Of a stretch of DNA of 64,000 nucleotides, positions 1 to 9,402 are shown in pieces. A program made the translations under genes and the position numbers. The stretch spans positions 124,001-188,000 of the forward strand of contig NZ_JAYKGK010000001.1 of NCBI RefSeq assembly GCF_036860675.1. Reading direction: 5' to 3'. Below the pieces are notes generated by a model. The model worked only from the letters and a program-made list of their open reading frames with translations, was not told where the DNA came from and did not search any database. Position 1 is the stretch's first letter, and every line of letters starts with the position of its first letter. Origin of the DNA: Rosettibacter primus. Lineage in GTDB: Bacteria > Bacteroidota > Ignavibacteria > Ignavibacteriales > Melioribacteraceae.

Positions 1-2207
1 ATAAGCCGCATTATGCAATGGCAGAGTACATTAAAAAATTTGACCCAACTCGCTTTTTAATGCATCAATCAAATTGGCCTGATGGTGAAGCTCCTTATGT
101 TGATATAATTGGTCCTAGATATCCTACTCCTTCAAGATTAAGACAAATTGGATTATCAACATCAAAACCAGTTGTTATGGGAGAATATGCACATGCAATG
201 GGAAATAGTTTGGGCAACTTTGACGAGTTTTGGGAAATAATTTATCAAGTTCCAAAACTTCAAGGCGGATTTGTCTGGGATTGGGTTGACCAGGGGTTAA
301 AAGTAAAATCAAAATTTGTTAAAGATTTTTCGCCAAACAATATTCAATGTGGTGTGATGGGAAGACCAGATATTGTAGAGGGACTTGAGGGGAAAGCTAT
401 TAAGTTGAGTGGATTGGATGATTGGATTGAAGTATATGATGACCCACGCCTTGATTTAAGAAGCAACAATTTGATAATCGAGTTTACAGTTTTTCCACAA
501 AAATTTTATTTAGAAAATCCTTTGGTAACTAAAGCTTATCAATTTGGAGTAACTCAAATAACAGAAGACACACTGAGTTTCTACATTAATTCATACAAAA
601 ATGCACTTAAAATTAAATTGCCTGAAGATTGGTATTCAACATGGCACAAAGTAAAAGCAGTTTATAATGGAAAAGAAATGTCCTTAGCAATCGATGGAAA
701 AATTTTGGGTTTAAAAAAGTATGATAGAAATATTAATTCTTCACATTATCCAATAAATATTGGAAGAGATGCCTTCAGAAACAATGACCAGCATTTAGGC
801 TGGCTTTCAAATTTCATTTTTGATGAAGTTAAAATTTATGATAAACTCGAAAATGCACAACCTATTCTCTGGCTTAAGTTTGATGAAATTACTGAAGGGA
901 AGGAATATTTAACATTTGGAATCAGTCCATTCTGCATTAATGGAATGATAACTACAGACAGAAAACCGCAGCCTGAATTATGGCAGGCAAAACACAGCAT
1001 GTCGCCAGTTCGTTTTTATTCAGATAATCCAAAGAGCGGCATTTTCAAAGTTGTCAATAAATATTCTCATACGAATCTTAACAAATTTGATATAGAATGG
1101 TATTTATATAAAGATGGGAAGATTGAAAAAAGTGGAAAAATTAATTTAAGTGTAGAACCGCAATCAGAAAAAAGTTTCGCCTTACCATTAAAAGAAAATT
1201 TTGAAGATGGTGATTATGTAGTTGAACTATCTTGCAAACTAATAAATGATGAACCGTTCAAAGAAAAAGGCTTTGAAGTTAACTTTCAACAATTTGTTTT
1301 AAATGAGTATACGGGTTTTGCAAAAACATCTTTAGAGAAAAAATCTAATTCGCAAGTAATAATTGAAGAGAGTAATAATATTTGTTCTATTAAAATTAAT
1401 GATGTGAGATATGAAATTGATAAGACTACAGGTTCTATGAATTTGTTTGATAAAAATAATTTTATAATAAACTCAATGAATACAAATATATGGCGTGCTC
1501 CAATTTCTAATGAGAAGTCAGATTGGGGCAAAGCTGAAGAAAGAGATTGGTATAACATGGGACTAAATGAATTTCAAAATAAAGTAGAAATATTTGAGGT
1601 GGATAAAGAGAATGCTTTAATAAAAATAAAATCATATACTACATTTTCAAGAAGCAGTGATTTATTAATTAATGATTTTATCTATCAATTTTCAGATGAT
1701 GGTAGTGTTAAAATTTCACACAACATTACTCCACTTGGATATTTCAATGTGAGCTGGCTGCCATGCATTGGAATTAAATTTATGATGTCAGATAATTTCC
1801 AGAATATTATATGGTATGGCAGAGGACCTTATGAAAATTATTCTGATAGAAAGACAGGTGCGAAGTTAGGTATTCACAGTGTTCAAATTGATTCTGTAAT
1901 GAATCCATACATTGAACCGCAGGAATATGGAAATTACTCTGATGTTCGATGGTTTGAAATAAAAAATAAAAATGGTAGTGGTATAAAAGTTATTGCTGAG
2001 AAACCAATAAACATTTCAGCAGTCCCGTATTTTAACTTAGATAGAGCAGAATATACTTATCAACTAATGCGGGATGGAAATCTTCATTTACAATTAAATT
2101 ACAATATTAATGGAGTGGGAGATACTCCAAATCCACCAATGCCGCAATATCGAGTTTATCCCGAAGTTTATAATAGTTCATTTTCAATTATACCGTTATC
2201 GAAATAA
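1..2207 (+). CDS. GH2 beta-galactosidase, C-terminal part (5' end outside window)
   Basis: The frame is open to the left edge, so the N-terminal sugar-binding and Ig-like domains of this glycoside hydrolase family 2 enzyme lie outside. Numbering from the first ATG at 18, EYAHAMGNS holds the expected nucleophile Glu56, followed by GGFVWDWVDQGL. A roughly 180-residue LamG/concanavalin-like beta-sandwich (about residues 110-290) is inserted inside the catalytic barrel, before the barrel resumes at NGMITTDRKPQPEL (308-321). A linker domain and a beta-gal small-chain domain (WYGRGPYENY) follow. Family function is release of terminal beta-galactose; with the GH53 gene downstream it would finish galacto-oligosaccharides. 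SusC starts 189 bases later on the same strand. Substrate is inferred from context. Confidence 0.9.
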   Translation, partial: KPHYAMAEYIKKFDPTRFLMHQSNWPDGEAPYVDIIGPRYPTPSRLRQIGLSTSKPVVMGEYAHAMGNSLGNFDEFWEIIYQVPKLQGGFVWDWVDQGLKVKSKFVKDFSPNNIQCGVMGRPDIVEGLEGKAIKLSGLDDWIEVYDDPRLDLRSNNLIIEFTVFPQKFYLENPLVTKAYQFGVTQITEDTLSFYINSYKNALKIKLPEDWYSTWHKVKAVYNGKEMSLAIDGKILGLKKYDRNINSSHYPINIGRDAFRNNDQHLGWLSNFIFDEVKIYDKLENAQPILWLKFDEITEGKEYLTFGISPFCINGMITTDRKPQPELWQAKHSMSPVRFYSDNPKSGIFKVVNKYSHTNLNKFDIEWYLYKDGKIEKSGKINLSVEPQSEKSFALPLKENFEDGDYVVELSCKLINDEPFKEKGFEVNFQQFVLNEYTGFAKTSLEKKSNSQVIIEESNNICSIKINDVRYEIDKTTGSMNLFDKNNFIINSMNTNIWRAPISNEKSDWGKAEERDWYNMGLNEFQNKVEIFEVDKENALIKIKSYTTFSRSSDLLINDFIYQFSDDGSVKISHNITPLGYFNVSWLPCIGIKFMMSDNFQNIIWYGRGPYENYSDRKTGAKLGIHSVQIDSVMNPYIEPQEYGNYSDVRWFEIKNKNGSGIKVIAEKPINISAVPYFNLDRAEYTYQLMRDGNLHLQLNYNINGVGDTPNPPMPQYRVYPEVYNSSFSIIPLSK

Positions 2208-2266
2208 AATTGAAAGGTTAGGTTAAATGAGGAAATTAAAAATAAAAATTATTGCAAAGGTTACCG

Positions 2267-2276
2267 CAAACGTTTG
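2267..2276. promoter_or_regulatory. LacI-type palindromic operator candidate upstream of susC
   Basis: CAAACGTTTG is a perfect 10-base palindrome with the central ACGT typical of LacI/GalR-family operators. It lies in the 189-base gap between the GH2 gene and susC, where sugar-responsive repression would be expected. A related site with a TCGA centre lies at 7319. No LacI gene is present in the window. The rest of the gap is AT-rich and shows no convincing promoter. Confidence 0.45.
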
Positions 2277-2396
2277 TAAATATTCATTAATAAAAAAGTG
2301 AATTAATTTATCGATGAGAATTAACTATGTAAGCCAGCTAAATTATCAAAATTAACTCAAAATCATCATTAAATAACTAAATCAAGGATGAGTGTT

Positions 2397-5300
2397 ATGA
2401 AAAAAATTACACATTACTTTTTCAATCATATTATCAAAATATTAATTTTTATTTTATTGATTTTTCTGTGCAATAATATCATTTATGCACAAGAAACAGG
2501 AATAATTTCAGGTACTGTGGTCGATTCAATAACTAATGAACCACTGCCAGGTAGCAATATCATACTTAGAGGTACTACGCTTGGAACTGCTACTGATTCA
2601 AAAGGATTTTATGAAATTAGGAATGTGCAACCAGGAAATTATACCATTGTATGTAGTTTTATTGGTTACGAAGAAAAATTTCAAAATGTAACTATTACTG
2701 CTGGCCAAAAAATTACAGTTAATTTTTCTATGTCTCCATCTGCAATTTTAATTGGGAAAGAACTTGTAGTTATAGGTTATTCTACTGAACAAAGGAGAGA
2801 CGTTTTAGGAGCAGTCAGTTCGGTCCGAGTTGATGATATTAAAAAATTTGGTCTGGGCAATACTCTTAATGCTCTTCAAGGGCATGCACCAGGTGTTGTT
2901 ATTGAACCTTATTCAGGTCAACCAAATTCTAATCCGAATATAAAAATTCGTGGCGTTGGTACATTAAACAATAACGAACCTTTATATATTATCGATGGAG
3001 TCCCAGGTGACATCAGATTTGTTGATCCAAGTGATATTAAATCAATCGATATCTTAAAAGATGCTTCTGCAGCTGCAATTTATGGTTCAAGAGCAGCTAA
3101 TGGTGTTGTGATTGTCGAAACAAGAAGAGGTGAAAGAGAACAACCAACTACCATTCAATTTTCTAGTTCTTATGGAATTCAAAGTCTTACTAAAAAATGG
3201 GAGCTCCTTAATGCAAAAGAGTGGCTACAAACTTTATCGAAGGCATATGATAATACTTTAGCATCAGATCCAAAGTATACAATTCCTGAATTTCTACGTG
3301 CATACAGAGCAAACCCGGATTCATTTTTAGCAAACAATCCAGATGTTAACTGGCAAGATGCATACTATGGTAAAAATGTTCCAGTAAGAAAATATAATCT
3401 AACACTTAGTGGCGGTGGACGGAATTATAATTACAGCATTTCAGGAAATTATTTTAGTCAAGATGGTATTGCAGCCGATACCTGGGGTAAAGTATGGTCT
3501 ATTAGAGTTAATTCAGATTTAACACATGGCAAGTTTAAATTTGGCGAATCTTTATTGATTGGAAAAGAAGAAAATGAATACATTAATGGAGATGCCGGTG
3601 GACGTGCACCAGGTTTTCAAGTCTTAGCTATGGCACCCACAATTAATCCATGGGATCCAAATAACGAAGGTGGATATGGCGGACCTAAAGCAGGCTCAGG
3701 TTATTCAGATGCAACTATCAATATCTTAGCTAATAATTATTTGCGTGATGATATTTATTCCAATGACTATTTCAGAGCTATAGGATATGTAATTTATGAA
3801 CCTATTTCTGGATTAAAGTTTGAATCCAGAGCTAATATTAGTATTTCAAATCCAAGAAGTTATTATTATGCACCAACATACAATTTTGGCTTTAGGTCAA
3901 TTAATGCAACTGCAGATTTAAGTGAAACAATAGGAAGAACTAATTATACTGTGTGGGAAAACTTTTTATCGTATGAAGCTACAATTGATAAACACAGATT
4001 CAGTGCTTTAGCAGGTTATTCTCGCGAAAAGAATGAATATCGCTCTGTTGGTGCTTCTATTGAAAATTTTCCGGCAAATTATTTACCTGTTTTTAATTTA
4101 GGTACACTAAATCCCGGGGTAAATGGTTATCAGACAGATAGCAGATTAGAATCAATTTTCGGAAGAGCATTTTATTCTTTTGATGATAAATATTTATTGA
4201 ACTTTACAATAAGACGCGATGGCTCTTCTCGTTTTGCCCCTGAAAATCGTTATGGAACATTTCCTTCTTTTTCACTTGGCTGGAGAATTAGTTCTGAACC
4301 GTTCTTTAAATCTTTATCCTTTGCTTCTGCTGTAAGTGATTTGAAATTAAGATATGCTTGGGGTAAACTTGGAAACCAAGAAATTGGTGATTATCTGTAT
4401 ATCCCAGGTGTAACAGTAGGTTCAACCTTTGGTAGTGGAATTAATTTGAACTACCCATTTGGTGATAACAATGTGTTAATCGGAGGTGCAATTACTACTT
4501 TCCCATCAACTGGGATTAAATGGGAAGAGACAATCACACAAGATATTGGTTTTGATTTATCATTATATCAGGACAAAATTACTGTTGGTGCAGATTATTA
4601 TATCAAAAAGACAGATGGAATATTATATAACACACCAATTCCATTATCAACAGGTGTTCCCACAGGCCCTTTGACAAACCTTGCATCGATGGAGAACTCT
4701 GGCTTTGAATTATATTTTACTTATAAAGATATAATTGGGAATCTCAATTATCGAATTGCAGGAAATTTAACTACAATTAAAAATAAGGTTACAAAATTAG
4801 GGACTAAAAGTGAAGAGGTTTGGGCTGGTGCAATGGAGTGGGGACAATATCTTACAACTAAGACTGTAGTTGGTGGAGAATTAGGTGCATTTTATTTATA
4901 TCAAACAGCTGGAATTTTTAAGAGCCAGGCAGAAATTGATAACTATGTAGGTCCTAATGGAAAGAAGATACAGCCTAATGCTGCTCCTGGTGATATAAAA
5001 TTTGTTGACCAGAATGGTGATGGCGTCTTAGATAATAATGATAAAATCAATATGGGCAGTGCAATTCCTGATGTCGAATTTGGATTGAATTTTAGTGCTA
5101 CCTATAAGAATTTTGATTTCTCCCTTAATATGGTAGGAGTGCTTGGTAAAAAAATGTTTAATGGCACAAAGTGGTTTTTAGAAAGAATGAAAGCTCCTAT
5201 TAACTGGAGTAAAGCAACAATGAATGCATGGACTCCTCAAAATCCGAACACAAATATTCCAAGAGCAATCTTAAATGATCCAAATGGAAACGACAGGGAA

Positions 5301-5561
5301 TCCGATCGCTGGCTTGAAAATGCTTCTTATTTAAGAATTACTTATATCCAGATTGGTTACACTATTCCAGCTGAATTTATTATGGGATTTGGAGCTAATA
5401 ACTTAAGAATTTATTTGAGTGTTGAGAATGCTTACACATTTACAAAGTACACTGGATATGACCCTGCTGTAACTGGAACTGATTTATTTGCAAGAGGAGT
5501 CGATACAGGAATTTATCCTACAGTACGCACAATACGAACTGGCATTGAAATCAATTTTTAA
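2397..5561 (+). CDS. SusC/RagA-type TonB-linked outer membrane glycan importer
   Basis: This is the outer membrane beta-barrel that imports oligosaccharides with its SusD partner, energised by TonB. The start at 2397 is preferred over the ATG at 2388 because AAGG at 2384-2387 is then 9 bases upstream and the protein begins with a clean signal peptide (MKKITHYFF then a hydrophobic run ending near IYAQE). A carboxypeptidase-regulatory-like domain (GTVVDSITNEPLPG through GNYTIVCSFIGYEE) comes first, then VVIGY as TonB box, a plug with IKIRGVGTLNNNEPLYIIDG, and the SusC hallmark YGSRAANGVVIVETRRG. The barrel ends in a terminal Phe. Length (1054 residues) is normal for the family. susD follows after 22 bases. 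Confidence 0.95.
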   Translation: MKKITHYFFNHIIKILIFILLIFLCNNIIYAQETGIISGTVVDSITNEPLPGSNIILRGTTLGTATDSKGFYEIRNVQPGNYTIVCSFIGYEEKFQNVTITAGQKITVNFSMSPSAILIGKELVVIGYSTEQRRDVLGAVSSVRVDDIKKFGLGNTLNALQGHAPGVVIEPYSGQPNSNPNIKIRGVGTLNNNEPLYIIDGVPGDIRFVDPSDIKSIDILKDASAAAIYGSRAANGVVIVETRRGEREQPTTIQFSSSYGIQSLTKKWELLNAKEWLQTLSKAYDNTLASDPKYTIPEFLRAYRANPDSFLANNPDVNWQDAYYGKNVPVRKYNLTLSGGGRNYNYSISGNYFSQDGIAADTWGKVWSIRVNSDLTHGKFKFGESLLIGKEENEYINGDAGGRAPGFQVLAMAPTINPWDPNNEGGYGGPKAGSGYSDATINILANNYLRDDIYSNDYFRAIGYVIYEPISGLKFESRANISISNPRSYYYAPTYNFGFRSINATADLSETIGRTNYTVWENFLSYEATIDKHRFSALAGYSREKNEYRSVGASIENFPANYLPVFNLGTLNPGVNGYQTDSRLESIFGRAFYSFDDKYLLNFTIRRDGSSRFAPENRYGTFPSFSLGWRISSEPFFKSLSFASAVSDLKLRYAWGKLGNQEIGDYLYIPGVTVGSTFGSGINLNYPFGDNNVLIGGAITTFPSTGIKWEETITQDIGFDLSLYQDKITVGADYYIKKTDGILYNTPIPLSTGVPTGPLTNLASMENSGFELYFTYKDIIGNLNYRIAGNLTTIKNKVTKLGTKSEEVWAGAMEWGQYLTTKTVVGGELGAFYLYQTAGIFKSQAEIDNYVGPNGKKIQPNAAPGDIKFVDQNGDGVLDNNDKINMGSAIPDVEFGLNFSATYKNFDFSLNMVGVLGKKMFNGTKWFLERMKAPINWSKATMNAWTPQNPNTNIPRAILNDPNGNDRESDRWLENASYLRITYIQIGYTIPAEFIMGFGANNLRIYLSVENAYTFTKYTGYDPAVTGTDLFARGVDTGIYPTVRTIRTGIEINF

Positions 5562-5583
5562 TAAAAATAGGAGAGTATAATAA

Positions 5584-7062
5584 ATGAAAAAATATATCAC
5601 TTTAATTTTATCATTATTTCTTTTCATTTCATGTGAAAAGAATTATCTCGATGTAACGGATCCCAATAGACTTACACCAGACAGCTATTGGAAAAATAAA
5701 GATGAAGCAATGGCAACATTAACTGCAGCTTATTCAGTTTTGCAATATCCATGGTGGGGAAGATGGGGCACAAGTGAAATAAGCTGGCCTGCACAAAATT
5801 ATAAATCGGATGAATTAGTAATCCGAGATGATAGACAAGCATGGATTGACATTCACACATTTACTAATATCCCGGGTAATAACACAACAGATTTATTCTG
5901 GTTCTATTGTTATTTAGGTATTAACTATTCTAATCAATGCTTAAAATATTTCCCAAATGCAGGATTGAGTGATGCAGACTTAAGACAGTTTACAGCAGAA
6001 GCGAGATTCTTACGTGCATATCAATACTTTTTGCTTGTAAATTATTTCCGTAATGTTCCATTAATAACAAAAGTACCGGAAAGTAAAGATGAATTTTATC
6101 CCAAACAAGCAACACCACAGGAAGTATGGGCACAAATTGAAGAAGATTTAATTTATGCTAAACAAAATTTATCTCCAGTTCCACCAGCTCCTGGAAGAGT
6201 TACAAGCGGTGCTGCAGCTGCACTTTTAGGAAAAGCTTATATGCAGCAACTAAAATGGGCCGATGCTTCAGCTGCATTCCTTGAAGTAATTAATTCAGGC
6301 CGTTACAGCCTTGTTCCTGATTATCCATCATTATTTACAGGAACAAATGAAAATAGTAGTGAATCAATTTTTGAAATTCAATATAGTGCACAAAAACCAA
6401 AGGGAATTGATGAATCTCAGCCAATGCCAATGAATTATTATTCAGCTGGCTGGAATGAATGCTGGCCTGCAGATTGGCTTGTAGCTCAATATTTGAAAGA
6501 TGTTACTCCATCTGGTGAATATTCACAACGAGCCTGGGGTTCGATAGCATTCGAAGACAATAATCCAAATGTTTATCCTAAACCTTTTACAAAAGAAGAG
6601 ACATCGAAAAAAGCATGGTGGAAGAAATATACTTATAATGATCCGGCATGGGGTCTAGACCACTATGACAGCCCTGCAAATATTATTGTTATTAGGTATG
6701 CCGATGTATTGTTATTATATGCAGAAGCACAAAATGAACTTGGGAATACAGCAAATGCTATAGCTGCTATAAATCAAGTTCGTAATCGTGCAGGAGTTGT
6801 ACCTTTACCATCAAATATGAGTCAGCAGGAAATTCGCACACATTTACGTGAATATGAACGACCCGTTGAACTTGCTATGGAAGGAATTCGCTGGCTCGAT
6901 TTATTAAGATGGGATGACATGAATCCAGGTTATATAAAAGAAACTTTTCTTAGACATAACAGAAGAGCAGCAGCTAATTATTCTGATAAGTATAAATACT
7001 ATCCAATACCACAGCAGGATATGAACACTAATCCTAATCTTGTTCAGAATCCAGGATATTAA
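5584..7062 (+). CDS. SusD/RagB-type outer membrane glycan-binding lipoprotein
   Basis: Surface lipoprotein that caps the SusC barrel and captures the glycan. A lipoprotein signal is visible, with Cys17 after LFLFIS. The N-terminal region (YLDVTDPNRLTPDSYWKNKDEA) and the TPR-like helices (FLRAYQYFLLVNYF, AAALLGKAYMQ, ADVLLLYAEAQNE) are typical. The C-terminal region has AINQVRNRAG and RPVELAMEGIRWLDLLRW, hallmarks of the SusD/RagB fold. Length (492 residues) is typical. AGGAGA lies 9 bases before the ATG. Its position directly after susC and before a hairpin terminator indicates a susCD transcript ending here. The ligand is likely galactan by context; the sequence alone does not show it. Confidence 0.95.
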   Translation: MKKYITLILSLFLFISCEKNYLDVTDPNRLTPDSYWKNKDEAMATLTAAYSVLQYPWWGRWGTSEISWPAQNYKSDELVIRDDRQAWIDIHTFTNIPGNNTTDLFWFYCYLGINYSNQCLKYFPNAGLSDADLRQFTAEARFLRAYQYFLLVNYFRNVPLITKVPESKDEFYPKQATPQEVWAQIEEDLIYAKQNLSPVPPAPGRVTSGAAAALLGKAYMQQLKWADASAAFLEVINSGRYSLVPDYPSLFTGTNENSSESIFEIQYSAQKPKGIDESQPMPMNYYSAGWNECWPADWLVAQYLKDVTPSGEYSQRAWGSIAFEDNNPNVYPKPFTKEETSKKAWWKKYTYNDPAWGLDHYDSPANIIVIRYADVLLLYAEAQNELGNTANAIAAINQVRNRAGVVPLPSNMSQQEIRTHLREYERPVELAMEGIRWLDLLRWDDMNPGYIKETFLRHNRRAAANYSDKYKYYPIPQQDMNTNPNLVQNPGY

Positions 7063-7090
7063 TTCTGTTTTGAAAAAATAACTAATTATT

Positions 7091-7117
7091 AGCCCGGCAT
7101 ATAATATTTGTCGGGCT
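7091..7117 (+). terminator. Hairpin terminator after susD
   Basis: AGCCCGGC (7091-7098) and GTCGGGCT (7110-7117) form an 8-base stem with one G-T pair and an 11-base loop. They lie 28 bases after the susD stop in otherwise AT-rich sequence. The T tract after it is short (TTTA), so termination may be partial. Confidence 0.7.
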
Positions 7118-7289
7118 TTATGTGACAAAATTAGAATAATTCAGAAGTCTCAAAATTATAATATTTTGTTCATACTGATTTCAAATGAACTTATAAAATG
7201 TTTTGAAAGAATAAAATTCATTCAACTTTTTCTAATTGTAAAAAGAATTGGCAATCGATAAATATTTTTTTGAAAAAAGAAAAATAGAC

Positions 7290-7319
7290 TTGACAATAAA
7301 GAAAGCATACATTAATTTG
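7290..7319 (+). promoter_or_regulatory. Candidate promoter (TTGACA - N16 - TTAATTTG)
   Basis: TTGACA at 7290-7295 and TTAATTTG at 7312-7319, with 19 bases between TTG and the downstream box, match the Bacteroidota housekeeping form (TTTG, then TANNTTTG) in 7 of 8 downstream-box positions. Its last base starts the palindrome at 7319, so a bound repressor would block transcription. The first gene downstream is the parvulin gene at 7712, implying a leader of about 385 bases. Confidence 0.4.
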
Positions 7320-7330
7320 CAATCGATTGC
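7319..7330. promoter_or_regulatory. LacI-type palindromic operator candidate with flanking half-sites
   Basis: GCAATCGATTGC is a perfect 12-base palindrome. Related sequences flank it: GGCAATCGATA at 7250-7260 and GGAAACGATTG at 7331-7341. Three near-copies within about 90 bases around a promoter-like element suggest cooperative binding of a LacI-family repressor. With the site at 2267 this would tie both halves of the utilisation locus to one regulator. Confidence 0.45.
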
Positions 7331-7556
7331 GGAAACGATTGAACCTTTTAATTCCTTCTTTCGCTTTTTCTCAATGTTGTTTGAAAAGAGTGGTTTGATA
7401 ATATATTATTCCGAATTATGCATTAGAAAATTTTCTCTAAGAGTAACTCTATTATTTTAAATAAGTTTGACACTCAATTTTTTTAATTGCTTGGAGCAGT
7501 CAAGTTGCAATGTACTAAAAAAAGAATAAGAACTAATTCATTATGGATTAAAAATT

Positions 7557-7586
7557 TCAGCCAAAGGCTGATGAGCCTATGGTTCA
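7557..7586. repeat. Two abutting 15-base hairpins in the leader of the parvulin gene
   Basis: TCAGCC-AAA-GGCTGA (7557-7571) is followed without a gap by TGAGCC-TAT-GGTTCA (7572-7586). The two units share the shape TNAGCC-NNN-GGNTNA; the second stem has one G-T pair. AGGCT (7565-7569) can alternatively pair with AGCCT (7574-7578), so the two folds are mutually exclusive. It may be a dispersed extragenic palindrome or an RNA switch. Apart from the elements listed separately (terminator 7091, promoter 7290, operator 7319), the rest of the 649-base gap 7063-7711 shows no supported gene. Confidence 0.5.
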
Positions 7587-7711
7587 AGGGATATTTTAAT
7601 AATCTTGGTGCATAATTCGTGATGATAGAATATTCAGTTATAATCTTAAAATTTTTCAATAACAAAATATGCCTAAATTGAATTGAATAAAGTATAACAA
7701 TAAAAATTTTC

Positions 7712-9391
7712 ATGAAAATTCAACTAAAATATATAACCACAATTTTATTCTTATCTGTCTGTTTAATTACTAATGCTGAATGCAAATTAGAAGAAACTAT
7801 TTCTAAGGATACAATTGCGATAGTGAATAATAAAATAATTTATCTGGACGACTTTGTGAATTTATATCGAGATAAAAAATCAAAATTAGGATTGACTGAT
7901 AGCTATGATTTACGTCTTAAATATTTATTGAATTTAGTTTATGATGAATTACTTATCGCTGAAGCAAAAGCTGAAAATTTAGATAAGACTGATGACGCTA
8001 AAAAAGAATTAGAAAGAATTAAAACTCAGGAAATTTTAAATGCTTTTTCTTCAAAACATATTTCTACTAAGATTAATATTACTGATGACGAATTAATTGA
8101 CCTGTTTATTAAACTAAATACAAAAATTAAAGTTCGCCATCTTTATGCACCAACAAAATCCAAAGCAGATTCTTTATATCGTGAATTAATCAATGGAAAA
8201 AGTTTTGAAGAATTGGCAAAAGAAAATTTTAATGACCCTGTCTTAAAAGAATCTGGAGGATTATTAGGTTACATTTCAATTGATGAGATGGACCCTGAAT
8301 TTGAAAAAACAGCTTTCGCATTGAATGTTGGTGAAATTTCAAAACCTGTCAAAACTGTAATGGGATACAGCATAATTAAAGTTGAAGATATAAAACGTAA
8401 TCCATTTACTACAGAAAATGAATTTTTGAAAGCAAAAGAAAGATTAAAAGCATTTGCAAGAAAAAGAGCTTATGAAAATTTAGCTAAAGAATTTGCTGCA
8501 TCACTTCGTAAAAAATTAAATACAAAATTCAATGACAGATTACTATCAAAATTTTATGATGCAATAAATAAAGAACCTATAAGTAATTTAATTGAAAACC
8601 CTTCTCAATTTAGCCAAGCTGAACTCAAGCAAATTGTTGTCAGTTCAACATTGGAAAAATGGAATTTGAAAAAGCTTATTGATGAAATGAGTAAAGTTCC
8701 ATTAAGACAAAGAAAATGGATTCACACAAAAGAAAACCTTGAAGATTTTATTGCAGGCTTAATTAATAGAAAGTATATAATACTACAAGCTAAAAAAGAA
8801 AAACTGCACGAAGAATTCTCATATAAAAAAAATGTCGAATATAACTTTGATACATACTTGTTAACAACAATTGAAAATAAACTTAGAAGTAATATAAAAA
8901 TAACTGATGATTCTCTTAAATCTTATTATGAAAAAAACATTAATTACTTTAGAACAAAATTAGAAATAAGATTAAGTACAATATTGTTAAAAGATTCTAC
9001 TTTAATTGATACAATTAAAAAATCTCTTGAAAATGGAATTTCATTTGAAATTCTTGCTCAAAAATATTCTATTCAAAAATTGACAGCACAAAAAGGAGGT
9101 GATGCAGGATTCTTTACAAAAGAAGAATTAGGAGAATTTGGGAATAAAATTTTCGAATTAAAGATAGGAGAGTGGATAGGCCCGTTAACTTTAGACAATA
9201 AATTTTTATTCGTTAAATGTACTGAGTTAAAAGAACCTCAATTAAAATCTTTCGAAGCTTCTAAAAAAGAAATTGAAGAAATGCTTATAACATTAAGCTG
9301 GCTTGATTATAGAAATAAATTTGTTGAATCGCTAAAAAGTAAATTTTCTTATAAGCTATTTTCAGAAAAATTAAAAGAACTAAAATTATAA
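7712..9391 (+). CDS. Periplasmic parvulin-type peptidyl-prolyl isomerase (SurA/PrsA-like), two rotamase domains
   Basis: Exported foldase: a signal peptide (hydrophobic run LFLSVCLITNAEC) precedes a SurA-like N-domain (AIVNNKIIYLDDFVNLYRD). Parvulin domain 1 spans roughly residues 140-230 (VRHLYAPTKSKADSLY, FEELAKENF, GGLLGYIS). A second, more divergent copy is near 420-510 (IRLSTILLKD, FEILAQKYS, GGDAGFF). The domain architecture N-parvulin-linker-parvulin matches SurA-class chaperones of outer membrane proteins. It is 11 bases upstream of a TonB receptor gene and starts a block of four closely spaced genes, so it may fold that receptor or its partners. No clear ribosome site precedes the ATG. 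Confidence 0.85.
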   Translation: MKIQLKYITTILFLSVCLITNAECKLEETISKDTIAIVNNKIIYLDDFVNLYRDKKSKLGLTDSYDLRLKYLLNLVYDELLIAEAKAENLDKTDDAKKELERIKTQEILNAFSSKHISTKINITDDELIDLFIKLNTKIKVRHLYAPTKSKADSLYRELINGKSFEELAKENFNDPVLKESGGLLGYISIDEMDPEFEKTAFALNVGEISKPVKTVMGYSIIKVEDIKRNPFTTENEFLKAKERLKAFARKRAYENLAKEFAASLRKKLNTKFNDRLLSKFYDAINKEPISNLIENPSQFSQAELKQIVVSSTLEKWNLKKLIDEMSKVPLRQRKWIHTKENLEDFIAGLINRKYIILQAKKEKLHEEFSYKKNVEYNFDTYLLTTIENKLRSNIKITDDSLKSYYEKNINYFRTKLEIRLSTILLKDSTLIDTIKKSLENGISFEILAQKYSIQKLTAQKGGDAGFFTKEELGEFGNKIFELKIGEWIGPLTLDNKFLFVKCTELKEPQLKSFEASKKEIEEMLITLSWLDYRNKFVESLKSKFSYKLFSEKLKELKL

Positions 9392-9402
9392 ACAATCATT
9401 AA

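Noticed and set aside
7248..7460. 70-codon open frame on + in the gap after susD
   Set aside because: Its start lies within the promoter/operator cluster, the product has no recognisable pattern and no ribosome site precedes it; open frames of this size are common in AT-rich gaps.
7566..7590. Hammerhead ribozyme core (CTGATGAG) in the parvulin leader
   Set aside because: The sequence after the possible stem II lacks the required GAAA and no stem III/cleavage site can be placed; the tandem hairpins explain the sequence better.
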